A stretch of DNA of 64,000 bases from NCBI RefSeq assembly GCF_000961095.1, contig NZ_CP011058.1, positions 434,001-498,000 on the forward strand, written 5' to 3'. Under the pieces are notes generated by a model that was not told the DNA's origin, made no database searches, and saw only the letters and a list, made by a program, of their open reading frames with translations. Made by a program: the position numbers and the translations under genes. The stretch is from Paenibacillus beijingensis. GTDB taxonomy: Bacteria > Bacillota > Bacilli > Paenibacillales > Paenibacillaceae. This document shows, one piece after another, positions 51,060 through 60,500 of this stretch. Position 1 is the first letter of the stretch; each line of letters begins with the position of its first letter.

Positions 51060-52241
51060 TTACTCGCCACGCTCGCGCGAAAGCTTTGCAAGCACTTGCT
51101 CGGCGAGAGCGGCAAAGAAATTCGCCGCTACCGGCAGCGCGCGTTCATCGACGTCAAACGCCGCATGGTGCCACTCGCGGCTGCTTTCCGTGCCGACAAA
51201 AACGAACAATCCCGGAACTTCCCGCTGGTAAAAGGCGAAGTCCTCACCGGCAGGCGACGGCACCGGCACGACGGCCTCGTAACCCAGGCTGCGCGCCGTC
51301 TCCGCCCCCACCTCCGCCAAACCGGCGTCGTTGATGACCGGCGGGGGGCCTTGAATCCAGCGGAGCGAAGCGGTTGTGCCGTAAGCGGCCGCAACGCCGT
51401 CGACGACCTGCTTGAACCGCTCCAGCACCGTTGTCCGGACGGATTCATCAAAGGTGCGCACCGTCCCTTCCAGGATCGCCTTGTCGGGAATGACGTTCCA
51501 GGCTGTGCCGCTGTGCAGCTTCGTCACGCTGATCACCGCGCTTTGCAGCGGACCGACGCTGCGGCTGACAACAGCCTGCAGCGCCGTCACGATATGCGCC
51601 GCCGTCACAATCGGATCCAGGCCCGCCTCCGGCACCGCCGCATGCGAACCGATGCCGTCAACCTCCACGACAAATCCGTCCGCGGCCGCCATCAGCGGCC
51701 CTTCCTTGATGCCGATCGTTCCGACCGGAAGCTCTGGCTTGTTGTGCATCCCAAGCACGGCGCTAACCCCGTCGAGCGCACCGATGCGGATCAGCTCCTG
51801 CGCGCCTTTCGCTTTCTCCTCGGCCGGCTGAAACAGAAGCCGGACGGTTCCGTTCCATTCCGCCTGCCGCCGCTTGAGCAGATACGCCGCTCCGATAATG
51901 GCTGCGGTATGAAAATCATGCCCGCATGCGTGCATATTTCCGGGAACTTTGGAAGCGAACGGAAGCCCCGTCTCTTCTTCGACCGGCAGCGCATCAATGT
52001 CCGCCCTCAGGGCGACGACGGGCCCTTCGCCGGCGCCGCGTATTTCCGCGATCAGCCCGGTGCGCAGCGGATAATCCAATATCCGGATATCCGCTTCCTC
52101 CAGCCATGTCCGGATCGAGGCGGTCGTCTTGATTTCCTCGTTGGACAGCTCCGGATATTGATGCAGATGACGGCGGATGGCAACAAGCTTTTGCTCCAAC
52201 AAGCTTCCTTCGGTCTCGTTAATTTCAGTGTAATGCGCCAT
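51060..52241 (-). CDS. M20 family amidohydrolase (YxeP/YtnL-like deacylase)
   Basis: A 393-residue metallo-amidohydrolase. Metal ligands are in 'ALRADIDALP', 'NMHACGHDFHTA' and 'FQPAEEKAKGA', and 'GIGSHAAVPEAGLDPI' lies in the dimerisation domain. Relatives remove N-acetyl groups from S-substituted N-acetylcysteines (SndB/YxeP), from amino acids (hippuricase) or from indole-acetic conjugates. The cluster speaks for the first. ATG at 52241 follows GGAGG by 9 bases; the frame is open for 40 more codons without ribosome site. Confidence 0.85.
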   Translation of the reverse strand: MAHYTEINETEGSLLEQKLVAIRRHLHQYPELSNEEIKTTASIRTWLEEADIRILDYPLRTGLIAEIRGAGEGPVVALRADIDALPVEEETGLPFASKVPGNMHACGHDFHTAAIIGAAYLLKRRQAEWNGTVRLLFQPAEEKAKGAQELIRIGALDGVSAVLGMHNKPELPVGTIGIKEGPLMAAADGFVVEVDGIGSHAAVPEAGLDPIVTAAHIVTALQAVVSRSVGPLQSAVISVTKLHSGTAWNVIPDKAILEGTVRTFDESVRTTVLERFKQVVDGVAAAYGTTASLRWIQGPPPVINDAGLAEVGAETARSLGYEAVVPVPSPAGEDFAFYQREVPGLFVFVGTESSREWHHAAFDVDERALPVAANFFAALAEQVLAKLSRERGE

Positions 52242-52383
52242 GCATCGTTTCCTCCTTGTTCCGCTATCATGCTGCCCGGCATTGCAGCAGCCTTCTCGGC
52301 GGGAACCGTTTTTCCTCATTTTGCCCGTTGCAGGCTCAATCGGCAAGCGTCGATTGCGCATTGCCCCTCTTTTTCACCCGCTC

Positions 52384-53400
52384 CTAGACGTCCGCCGGCA
52401 CGCCCGCAAAAGCCTCCTTCAGCAGCTCGAACGACCGAATCCGCTTTTCAAACGATTTGACCGACGTCGTAACGATAAATTCCGACACGCCGAATTTGGC
52501 CTGCAGCTGCAGCAGCTTCTTCCTTACCGTTTCTTTGGAGCCTTTCGTAATTTCCGGCTCCTTTACCTCGAGCGTGTATGCTTCGCTCGACTGCCGGCCG
52601 AATTCCTCGGCATGCTCCAGCGAGCCGACGGTGAGCGTTTTTCCGCTCGCCAGATGGATTTTAACCAGCTTATGGTCGCCGGCCAGCTGGGCCGCTTCCT
52701 CATCGGTGTCCGCCACGATGACGGACAGTGCCAGGATCGGGCGCGGAACGGCGCCATTTGCGCCGTTGAATTTGCTGCGGTACACGTCGAACGCCTGCAA
52801 AGCGGCGGTTTCATCGCTGTTAATGAATTGCGAGAATACATAAGGAAGTCCCTGCCCGGCGGCGATTTCGGCGCTGCCTGAGCTTGTTCCGAGCACGTAA
52901 ATATCGGCGGGACGCAGCGGATTCGGATTTGCCTTCAAGCCCGCAAGCGGATGGTCGTCCGCGAGATTGTTCGTAATGAACTGCCTCAGCTCCGCGATTT
53001 TGTCGGACAGCGATGCCGGATCGCCAACGCCCCGCTGCAGCGCCTGTGTGGAACCCGGCAGCCCGCCCGGCGCGCGTCCGATGCCCAGTTCGACTCTGCC
53101 CGGTGCGAGCGAGGCGAGCACATTGAAATTTTCCGCCACTTTATAAGGGCTGTAATGCTGCAGCATGACGCCTCCGGAGCCGATCCGGATCCGGCTTGTT
53201 TTGGCAAGCAAATAAGAGATGAGCACTTCCGGCGAAGACCCGGCCACCTGCTGCGAATCGTGGTGCTCCGACACCCAGAAGCGGTGATACCCTAGCTGCT
53301 CCGCCTTTTGAACAAGCGCGACCGTATGGCTGAACGCTTCCTCGGCCGTTTCGCCATCGTAAACCGGCGTTTGATCCAAAATACTGAATTGAATCCCCAT
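52384..53400 (-). CDS. LLM-class flavin-dependent oxidoreductase
   Basis: A 338-residue bacterial luciferase-like protein of the MsnO8/YwcH group. 'FWVSEHHDSQQVAGSSPEVL', 'IRIGSGGVMLQHYSPYKVAE', 'RVELGIGRAPGG' and 'YVLGTSSGSAEIAAGQGLPY' are typical. It would use FMNH2 and oxygen; substrate unknown. ATG at 53400, eight bases after GGGAGG, is preferred over one two codons earlier. It is the first gene of the minus-strand oxidoreductase cluster and has a promoter-like sequence 45 bases upstream. Confidence 0.82.
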   Translation of the reverse strand: MGIQFSILDQTPVYDGETAEEAFSHTVALVQKAEQLGYHRFWVSEHHDSQQVAGSSPEVLISYLLAKTSRIRIGSGGVMLQHYSPYKVAENFNVLASLAPGRVELGIGRAPGGLPGSTQALQRGVGDPASLSDKIAELRQFITNNLADDHPLAGLKANPNPLRPADIYVLGTSSGSAEIAAGQGLPYVFSQFINSDETAALQAFDVYRSKFNGANGAVPRPILALSVIVADTDEEAAQLAGDHKLVKIHLASGKTLTVGSLEHAEEFGRQSSEAYTLEVKEPEITKGSKETVRKKLLQLQAKFGVSEFIVTTSVKSFEKRIRSFELLKEAFAGVPADV

Positions 53401-53444
53401 CCTCATACCCTCCCTGCGTTTAAACTAAAGTAAAATTTATAATT

Positions 53445-53474
53445 CATATATGTTTTATCGGAATTAGATGACAA
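53445..53474 (-). promoter_or_regulatory. possible promoter of the oxidoreductase cluster
   Basis: TTGTCA (53469-53474), 18 bases, TATATG (53445-53450) on the minus strand, 45 bases before the first gene. The surrounding DNA is AT-rich. Confidence 0.5.
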
Positions 53475-53590
53475 CAATTTACCATTGCCTTTCACGTTCG
53501 TCAACGGTTCCGTTTATAGACATTTTCTATTGATGAATATAAAAATCCGATCGTTTCGAAAAGGAGCCGCCAAGCACTGGGGGGAGGCCG

Positions 53591-54469
53591 TTAATTAGCA
53601 AGCGTTTTGCCGATTTTGAGCAAGGAATCGATAAACAGCGGATTTTCGCCCTGCATCGCGATCAGGTTGGTTTGCAGGCTGACGCCCGATACTTCGGAGA
53701 TCTCGATCGGATGCAGCCGCCCTTCCCGGACTTCATGCCGAACGACCAGCTCCGGCAAAAAACAGATGCCCGCCCGCCGCAGCACAAGCTTCTTGGCCGT
53801 CTCGGAGTTGTCGACCTGATACTGGATGTCGGGCGGATGGTCGAGATTTTCGAAGGCGCGGTGAACCCGCATCCAGTCCAATGAACCGCATTCGAAAAAT
53901 ACCAGCGGCTGGCGAGACACCTCCTCGATCGTCACGTCTTCACTATCATTGAACGGATGGTCTTCGTAAACATAAAGCCGGATCGGGTCTTCATAAAATT
54001 TATACGATTGAATCGTCGGATGGACGACTTTGCGCACGAAGCCGATATCGATTTCGCTGTTGTGGAGCTTTTCCACCAGGCAGTCGGTCGTACCGGTAAT
54101 GAGCTTGATATTGATTTGCGGGTATTCCCGCCTGAACGCCGGCAAAATTTCGGGAATGAGATAGTTGGATACCGATACCGTCGCTCCAATCCGGAGCTCG
54201 TGCGGTACGCTGGTCCGGTTCTGAATATGCAGCTTGCCTTTCTGGAACGTATGCATGATCTGCTGTGCATAGGGGAGAAACTGCTTCCCTTTTTCGGTTA
54301 AATGGATCTGCTTTCCGAGTCTGTCGAACAGCCTGCAGTCCAGTTCGCGCTCCAAAGTCTGAATGCGAGCCGTAACGGAAGGCTGAGACAAAAACAGTAT
54401 TTCCGCAGCCTTGTTAAAGCTTCCGTAATGGTTGACATAAACAAAAGCTTCGATATTTTCGATGTTCAC
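53591..54469 (-). CDS. LysR family transcriptional regulator
   Basis: A 292-residue LysR protein. Winged helix-turn-helix at about 1-60 ('FNKAAEILFLSQPSVTARIQ'), effector domain at 90-290. The type resembles CysL/CbbR/YtlI; YtlI controls the sulfur-related ytm operon of Bacillus. It probably regulates the acetyltransferase gene divergent to it and the oxidoreductase cluster in the same direction. GTG start with GGAGG eight bases before. A palindrome between it and the acetyltransferase gene is a candidate binding site. Confidence 0.85.
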   Translation of the reverse strand: MNIENIEAFVYVNHYGSFNKAAEILFLSQPSVTARIQTLERELDCRLFDRLGKQIHLTEKGKQFLPYAQQIMHTFQKGKLHIQNRTSVPHELRIGATVSVSNYLIPEILPAFRREYPQINIKLITGTTDCLVEKLHNSEIDIGFVRKVVHPTIQSYKFYEDPIRLYVYEDHPFNDSEDVTIEEVSRQPLVFFECGSLDWMRVHRAFENLDHPPDIQYQVDNSETAKKLVLRRAGICFLPELVVRHEVREGRLHPIEISEVSGVSLQTNLIAMQGENPLFIDSLLKIGKTLAN

Positions 54470-54600
54470 CCGGCTGCCCTCCTATAAATTTAATTATTCC
54501 TATACACAAACTATGTATTTAAGTAGTTGTATTTTATTCCAGCCTCTTTAATGGTGTCAACCAGCCTGACTGATGTTAAGCCTTTTGACCCCTGAAACTT

Positions 54601-54616
54601 TCTATCGGCCGATAGA
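54601..54616. promoter_or_regulatory. 16-bp perfect palindrome, candidate operator
   Basis: TCTATCGGCCGATAGA, a perfect dyad, ends 20 bases before the -35 element of the acetyltransferase promoter and lies 132 bases before the LysR start. The position suits an activator site for a regulator acting on the plus-strand promoter. Confidence 0.55.
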
Positions 54617-54636
54617 TAAAATGTATATCCTATTTG

Positions 54637-54665
54637 TTTACTTGTAGTTTAAAATAGACTATGAT
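54637..54665 (+). promoter_or_regulatory. sigma-A promoter for the acetyltransferase gene
   Basis: TTTACT (54637-54642), 17 bases, TATGAT (54660-54665), 36 bases before the chosen start codon. Confidence 0.6.
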
Positions 54666-54700
54666 CAAATGCAGGAACGATTTGGAAAGGTGTGAGTTCG

Positions 54701-55237
54701 ATGGGAATGGATGCGGGTCTGGTCGTTCGGGATGCACTGCCCCAGGAAGGCGAAACGGTTGCCGCCATTTTGCTGGAGGCCTACGGGCAATATGAATCGG
54801 AGCTGCCTGCCGACAGATGGATGCTCTATCAGGAAGCAATCCGGGCATCTGTACATAGCGAAGCGCCTCTTGCCAAAATCGTCGCCGTGCTGGATGGCGA
54901 AATTGCGGGCAGCGTCCAGCTTTTCCGAACCTCCCACGAGGCATACGGGCTGGATGAGCTGGACATTCAGGCTCCGTTCATCCGCTACCTGGCCGTACCG
55001 CCCCGCTTCCGGGGACACGGAATCGCGACGGCGCTAATCGCCGACGCAGCCCGGCGAACCGCCGGCCAAGGCGCCACCTGGCTGCATCTGCATACGTCGG
55101 ATATGATGCGGTCTGCCGTCACGCTGTATGAGCGGCTCGGCTTCGAACGCGCAACCAATACCGATTTTCATAGCGGAGAGACGCTCGTGAAGGGGTATAA
55201 GCTGGACTTGAGCAAAAGCGGCATTTTTGTTCGCTAA
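54701..55237 (+). CDS. GNAT family N-acetyltransferase
   Basis: A 178-residue GNAT protein with the acetyl-CoA motif 'RYLAVPPRFRGHGIATALI' at about 90-108 and 'AVTLYERLGF' toward the end. Acetylates an amine; in the context of the divergent LysR gene and the monooxygenase/deacylase cluster it could do the N-acetylation step of S-substituted cysteine breakdown, as SnaB-type enzymes do. ATG at 54701 is ten bases after AAAGG; a GTG three codons earlier is too close to the site. Its stop codon overlaps the stop of the convergent isochorismatase-like gene. Confidence 0.8.
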   Translation: MGMDAGLVVRDALPQEGETVAAILLEAYGQYESELPADRWMLYQEAIRASVHSEAPLAKIVAVLDGEIAGSVQLFRTSHEAYGLDELDIQAPFIRYLAVPPRFRGHGIATALIADAARRTAGQGATWLHLHTSDMMRSAVTLYERLGFERATNTDFHSGETLVKGYKLDLSKSGIFVR

Positions 55238-55770
55238 GACCGCGTACAAAACTCGATGTTTGCCGACTCTTCGGTCTTCGCAAACGTACCAAACAGGTCG
55301 TTGTATTGGTTAATGATTTCCACTGCGCTAAGATTTCCTTGGCTCCACGTACTGTGTGCGTCTTTTGCAACAATAACTTCGTACCCTAAAGTACATGCAC
55401 GACGGCAAGTTGCGTTTACACATAAATCAGTCTGGATGCCCGTCAGAACAAGTTTTTTTATCCCTTTGCCGGCCAATTCGTGTTGAAGATTCGTTTCATG
55501 GAACGAGTCCGGGGTGTACTTTTGAATGATGGTATCCTCGACATGAGGCGCGATCATAGGGTGGATATTCCATGCAGGGCTGTTTGATTCGAGAGGTTCT
55601 CCCACGTCTTCATTGTGTTGAACATAAATGATCGGAACCGCACAGGCTCGCGCCTTCGCGATGAGACCTCTAATCCGCTCCAGGAGTACCTCACCTGCAT
55701 ATACCGGGTCCGTTTCCGGGAACATGCCTACCTGAACATCAATAACCAGCAAAGCCGTATCAGCGTTCAT
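55234..55770 (-). CDS. isochorismatase-like cysteine hydrolase
   Basis: A 178-residue member of the isochorismatase/nicotinamidase family. The catalytic triad is visible: Asp11 in 'LLVIDVQ', Lys84 in 'IIQKYTPDSF' and Cys117 in 'TGIQTDLCVNAT'. It would hydrolyse an amide or vinyl ether; substrate unknown. ATG follows GATGAGGGATCG. Its last four bases overlap the end of the plus-strand acetyltransferase gene. Confidence 0.85.
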   Translation of the reverse strand: MNADTALLVIDVQVGMFPETDPVYAGEVLLERIRGLIAKARACAVPIIYVQHNEDVGEPLESNSPAWNIHPMIAPHVEDTIIQKYTPDSFHETNLQHELAGKGIKKLVLTGIQTDLCVNATCRRACTLGYEVIVAKDAHSTWSQGNLSAVEIINQYNDLFGTFAKTEESANIEFCTRS

Positions 55771-55894
55771 TTTCGATCCCTCATCCCGTGATCAATAATT
55801 TGCACAACGATCAAGACTTTTCGTAGTTTGTTCTTATACTATACATCGAACATTTGTTCTTTTTCAAGACCATATTGTGTAATCATTTTTCACC

Positions 55895-56110
55895 TCAATC
55901 TGGATGTAGTGGAGATAATTCCATATCCATTTTATCCGCAATTAGAGTGTAAAACTCTGGAAACCTAGGATCTGTGGTGCTTGGTATTTCTTCAAATGTC
56001 CTAACACATAACCCCACTGTCCCAACTGCAGTTATAATCTCACCGACTGTCCAACTTCGCACTAAAACCTTCCCCAATTCAGAGCGCTCTTCCTCGGGAA
56101 GTTTAAACAT
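55895..56110 (-). CDS. hypothetical protein, 71 residues
   Basis: No family recognised. The protein is mixed hydrophobic and polar ('GEIITAVGTVGLCVRTFEEI') without membrane segment or signal. Its ATG lies inside the last codons of the HIT remnant (8-base overlap), with AAGGA upstream. It could be part of a decayed operon. AT-rich compared with the rest of the window. Confidence 0.4.
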   Translation of the reverse strand: MFKLPEEERSELGKVLVRSWTVGEIITAVGTVGLCVRTFEEIPSTTDPRFPEFYTLIADKMDMELSPLHPD

Positions 56111-56351
56111 TCCGTTTGTTTTCCTTCACTCCATTGATAAAACTTCTTAGGTCTTTTCCAGCTGTTAAAGGCTCATCCTCAAAATGTGGTATAACATGCA
56201 GGTGAGAATGGAATAAATGTTGTCCAGCCGCCTTATTCGTATTCCAAACCAGATTGTATCCTTGAAGTTGATGTAACTCGTCAAGAGGCATTTGGAAGAA
56301 GATACAATGTTCATTATTTATATTTGCTTTTGTTGTTTCTCTATGTCTTGA
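56103..56351 (-). pseudogene. HIT family protein remnant
   Basis: The frame encodes the C-terminal half of a HIT (histidine triad) nucleotide-binding protein: 'NTNKAAGQHLFHSHLHVIPH' contains the H-x-H-x-H active site. Upstream, the usual 60-70 residues of the first half are missing; only 'NNEHCIFF', which looks like the HIT N-terminus, remains right before 'QMPLDELHQLQ'. From the stop upstream there is no ATG before that. An internal deletion is the simplest explanation; a short active protein starting at 56291 is possible. Confidence 0.5.
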
Positions 56352-56508
56352 TTACAAAATACACAGTTTTCATTATAAGACAAGTGAATCCCCTTAGTGG
56401 TGAGATAATTATATTGCCCCTCGAATAATTCCTAAATAATAGAACCCGTATCCGTTTATAACGTATCACTAATGAGAATGCAACCATTTCAATGTGAGGT
56501 GTCGTGAA

Positions 56509-57267
56509 TTGGCAATAGAGATATCTAAATTGAATACATCAAAAGGGAAGTTGCAATATAATATTAGCGGGAACGGTAAACCGAATATCATATTCATTAA
56601 CGGAGGTTCTGGACCTATTGAAGGTTGGATGAATATACTGCCCGAAATTTCGGAATCATCATCCGTATTTTCCTATAATCGTTTTGGTGTTTCGGGTAGT
56701 GATAAGCCGCAAGAACCCAAAGATGGACTAACGATTGTCGAAACGTTACGGGAGGCATTAAAAATCGTAGGATTTGAACCTCCATTCTTGCTGGTTGGAC
56801 ATTCATTAGGAGGATTATATGCAAATTTATATGCCCGGCGTTACCCAAACGAAGTGGCTGGCATTGTCTTTTTAGAATCCAGCCATCCGAAAGATATTCG
56901 CCTTGATCAATATCAAGGTAAAGTAGTAAAAACAATTAACAAGTTGTTCTCGATCTTTGATTTCTTGTCTCCCCATAAAAAATTCAATGAAGTTCATTTT
57001 GTTGAAAAAACGGTGGAACAAATCCATGCAATCGATCGTTTTCCCGACATACCTATATATGTAATTACTGGTGGGAAAAAAAATCGTATGATGCCGGAGG
57101 AAGTTCGTAAAAAACGACTAGAGCATCAGTTGGAACTACTATCATTGTCCAGACAAAGCAAACATATTCCTGCTGAAAAAAGTGGACATTTTCCTCAATT
57201 TTCTGAGCCAAGGGTCGTCATTGATGCGATCAAAGATTGTGTCGAACAAATCAAACAAACCACATAA
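56509..57267 (+). CDS. alpha/beta hydrolase
   Basis: A 252-residue alpha/beta-hydrolase fold protein. 'IIFINGGSG' forms the oxyanion region, 'LLVGHSLGG' has the nucleophile Ser99, and His is in 'EKSGHFPQF' near the end. No signal peptide, so cytoplasmic; an esterase or similar enzyme of unknown substrate. Start is TTG at 56509, seven bases after GAGGTG; a GTG five codons earlier overlaps that site. AT-rich and with codon use unlike the neighbours, which points to acquisition from another source. Confidence 0.75.
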   Translation: MAIEISKLNTSKGKLQYNISGNGKPNIIFINGGSGPIEGWMNILPEISESSSVFSYNRFGVSGSDKPQEPKDGLTIVETLREALKIVGFEPPFLLVGHSLGGLYANLYARRYPNEVAGIVFLESSHPKDIRLDQYQGKVVKTINKLFSIFDFLSPHKKFNEVHFVEKTVEQIHAIDRFPDIPIYVITGGKKNRMMPEEVRKKRLEHQLELLSLSRQSKHIPAEKSGHFPQFSEPRVVIDAIKDCVEQIKQTT

Positions 57268-57308
57268 TAGCAAATTTCTCCCGCCACGCTATTCTCACAG
57301 TTAGGTAA

Positions 57309-57340
57309 AGGCTGCCGCTCGATCAATCCAGCGGCAGCCT
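57309..57340. terminator. hairpin between hydrolase gene and DinB remnant
   Basis: Perfect 11-bp stem AGGCTGCCGCT with its complement and a 10-base loop. The T run is poor on both strands (TTT on the minus strand), so it may be a weak terminator. Confidence 0.45.
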
Positions 57341-57351
57341 GGTGCTGTAGT

Positions 57352-57497
57352 CTATTCAGCGAACAAACCCCTGCGAATCAAGTTAGCCGTAATCGGCTGC
57401 TTTCCAATTTCTCGCGACCATATAGACAATTGGCCGACGTGGTGGATCTCTTGGGCGAGAATATGTCGCATAAGGCGCTCATGTTCCGGAGCCGGAG
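57352..57497 (-). pseudogene. DinB family protein, C-terminal fragment
   Basis: A 48-codon frame between two stop codons reads 'LMRHILAQEIHHVGQLSIWS' and goes on to 'ITANLIRRGLFAE', the well-known end of DinB-type proteins with the last metal histidines. The first two thirds of the gene are absent; instead the SNF2 helicase gene ends ten bases upstream. It is the leftover of a gene cut by a deletion or rearrangement. Confidence 0.7.
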
Positions 57498-57506
57498 GCT
57501 ATTCGT

Positions 57507-60500
57507 TCATTCAATGGCCAGCAGCTCGCGGATATCCTGCTCGGTGAGGGCAGACAGTGCCTCCTCGCCGGGCTGGATCACTTCCGCAATCAAGGACTTT
57601 TTCTTCTGCTGCAGCTCGTACATCTTCTCCTCTACGGTGCCTTGGGCGATAAGGCGGATTACCTGCACGACCTTCTTCTGTCCGATGCGATGTGCTCGGT
57701 CTTCGGCCTGCTGCTCCACAGCGGGATTCCACCAGAGGTCATACAGCACAACGGTGTCCGCGCCCGTCAAGTTCAACCCGGTACCGCCGGCCTTCAACGA
57801 GATTAGGAACAGATCATGCTCTCCCTCGTTGAAACGAGCGCAAAGCTCGACCCGCTCGGAAGCTGGCGTGCCACCGTCCAGGTAAAAGAACGGCATGCCC
57901 CGATATCCAAGTTCCCGACCGATTAGTCCAAGCATCTCCTTAAACTGCGAGAATATGAGCAATCGCCTGCCAGCTCTGCGGCAATCTTCTATTGTCTCCA
58001 GCAGCTGTTCGAGTTTGGCCGAGCTGCCCGCATAGTCTTCGATGAACAAGGCGGGGTGACAACAAAGCTGGCGCAGCCGCGTCAGTCCGGCCAGTATCCG
58101 AATCCGGTTCTTTTGGAAGTCTTTCTCGTCCAGATGCTTTAACGTTTCCTGCCGAAGCTTGGCGAGATAAGCCGCATACAGCTTCTTCTGCTCCGGCAGC
58201 AGCTCGGACGCCTGAAGTGACTCAATCTTCTCCGGAAGCTCCTGCAGTACGTCGCTCTTCAGCCTTCGCAGCAGAAACGGGCGGGCTCGCCTCGCGATCG
58301 TCTCTCGTGACAGCTCCCCGAACGCCTTCCGGTTCGGATATAATCCGGGAAATACCGCATCGAAGATTGACCATAACTCCTCCAGTGAATTCTCAATCGG
58401 CGTTCCGGTAAGAGCGAACCGGAACTCGGCACGAAGCGCCTTCACCGCCTGTGCGGTCTGGGTGGCATCGTTTTTGAACGCCTGCGCCTCGTCCAAAATC
58501 AGCGTATGAAACGAAAACTCGGCGTAACGCACGATATCCCGGCGCAGCAACGGGTAGGAGACGATCACGGCGTCGGCGTTCTCCGCTTCCTTCAGAATCG
58601 CGTTCCGCTCGGATTTGACGCCGTCGGCGATGACCGCCCGGATGTCCGGCGCGAATTTGCGCAGCTCGTTGCGCCAATTGTACATGAGCGAGGCGGGCGA
58701 AACGATCAGGGCCGGCTGTTTGCGGGCTCTGATCTCCGGCAGCACGGAGACGAGGAAGGCGATGCTCTGCACCGTCTTACCTAGCCCCATATCGTCGGCC
58801 AGAATGCCGCCGAACCGGTAATGGGCCAGCGTCTTCAGCCACTGGTAGCCAAATTGCTGGTAATCTCGCAGCACGGGCGTGAGCGTCTTCGGTACGGGAA
58901 AATCGAGATGATCCGGGTTGCGCAGATTTTCCAGCAGACGCCGGACCATCTTGCCCAGCCGGACGACGCCCCCTCTGTCGCGATCGCGGGCATCCAGCAG
59001 ATGCAGCCCGCGCGCGACAGGAAGACGGAATTGCGAACCAACTTCGCCCTTGGGCAGGCCGACCTCGTTCAGGAAGCGGATCATTTCCTGGAATTCCGCC
59101 GTTTCCAGCGGAAGCAGCGCACCGTCCTGCAGCCGGTGATATTTTCGTTTCTCGGCCAGCGACTTTATGACGTCGCGAATTTCCGATTCGGGAATGCCGT
59201 CCATCTGGAAACGAAATTCCAGCCAATTGGTGCGCTCATCGAGGTCTACCGAGATGTTCGGCGGAGGATTGCCGGTGTACAGCCTCTCTTTGACGGCGGA
59301 CGTGGCATAGATCTTGGCCATCTTCTCCAGCTGCGGCACGATATGATGCAGAAATTCGTACTCGCTTTCCTCGTCCTGCATAAAGTAGCCGCTCTCAGTT
59401 CTGGCGAAGGCGACCGCCTCCATCAGCTCCAGAATGCGCGATTCCTTTTCCCCTTCGCGGATGAGAATGCGGCTTTCCCCTCGTCGCGAGCCTTCGTCCT
59501 CAAGCGGATTGATGACGATATCGCCGTACTGGAACTCCAATCCGACCAAAAGCCGTTCGCGGACGCGGTCCAGATAGATGCGGGCCATCAGCGGAGACTG
59601 CACGATCCGGTCCGAGACGGGCCGCGTGATACGAACGTCGCCCAGCTTCATCAGGCCGGGGACGACCCGTTCCATGAAAGGCTCCATCTGTCGCGCCGGA
59701 ATCCGGATCCGTTCGGCCTCGTTACTTTTCATAATCTTCTGCAGTTCTGCAAGCCGTTTGCATTCAACCGGTTTCAGCTTGACGAGGCGGCCTTCCGACA
59801 GCGCCATTCCGTACGCTTCCAGAATGAGGATGTCCTTCAGACCGCGGACGGCGAGCTGGAAGCCTTCGTCCTCAGACTGATCGAATTCAAACTGCAGCGG
59901 AAGCGGTTCGTCCGTAAAACGAACTCCTTCATGGATCCGCTCGCCGAACTGCAGCTTGACGAGCGGTGCCTCGACAAGCTTGGGAGCGATCGCTTCCCAG
60001 GCATAAGGAGGAATCGGCAGCGTCCGTGTATCGCCGATTTCTCCCGTATATAGAGCGCCCGCTGCTTCGCGCTGCAGCTTCTCGTTGCGGCGAACCTCGA
60101 TGAGCCGAGCGAGAATCGCATCGGCGGCGCCGGCAAAGCAATGCCGAGCCGGATCGTACGTAAAATGCCGGGAGAAGGCATGCTCTTCCCCGCGTTCGAA
60201 CCGGCTGAGAAACTCCCGGATGTCTGGCACGACATACCGCCTGCCGGGTCCTACCTTAAGTTCGATCCCGAGCAAATTCCTGCGGGGGCCGAGCAAGTAT
60301 GGCATAACAAGGAATTCCGCCTCCAGCTGCATTCGGGATTCAAACAGGGCTCGAGTGCCGCTGAAGGGACGCGGTTGGTACCTGAACAAGTTCAGCACAC
60401 GGCCCGCCAGCCGCATTTCTTCCGTATTTACGGAAGCGTTGCCGTTCGGCGCTTTCAATGCCAATAGTTCGTCAGGCGTCTCCTCGAATCGTTGCACGAC

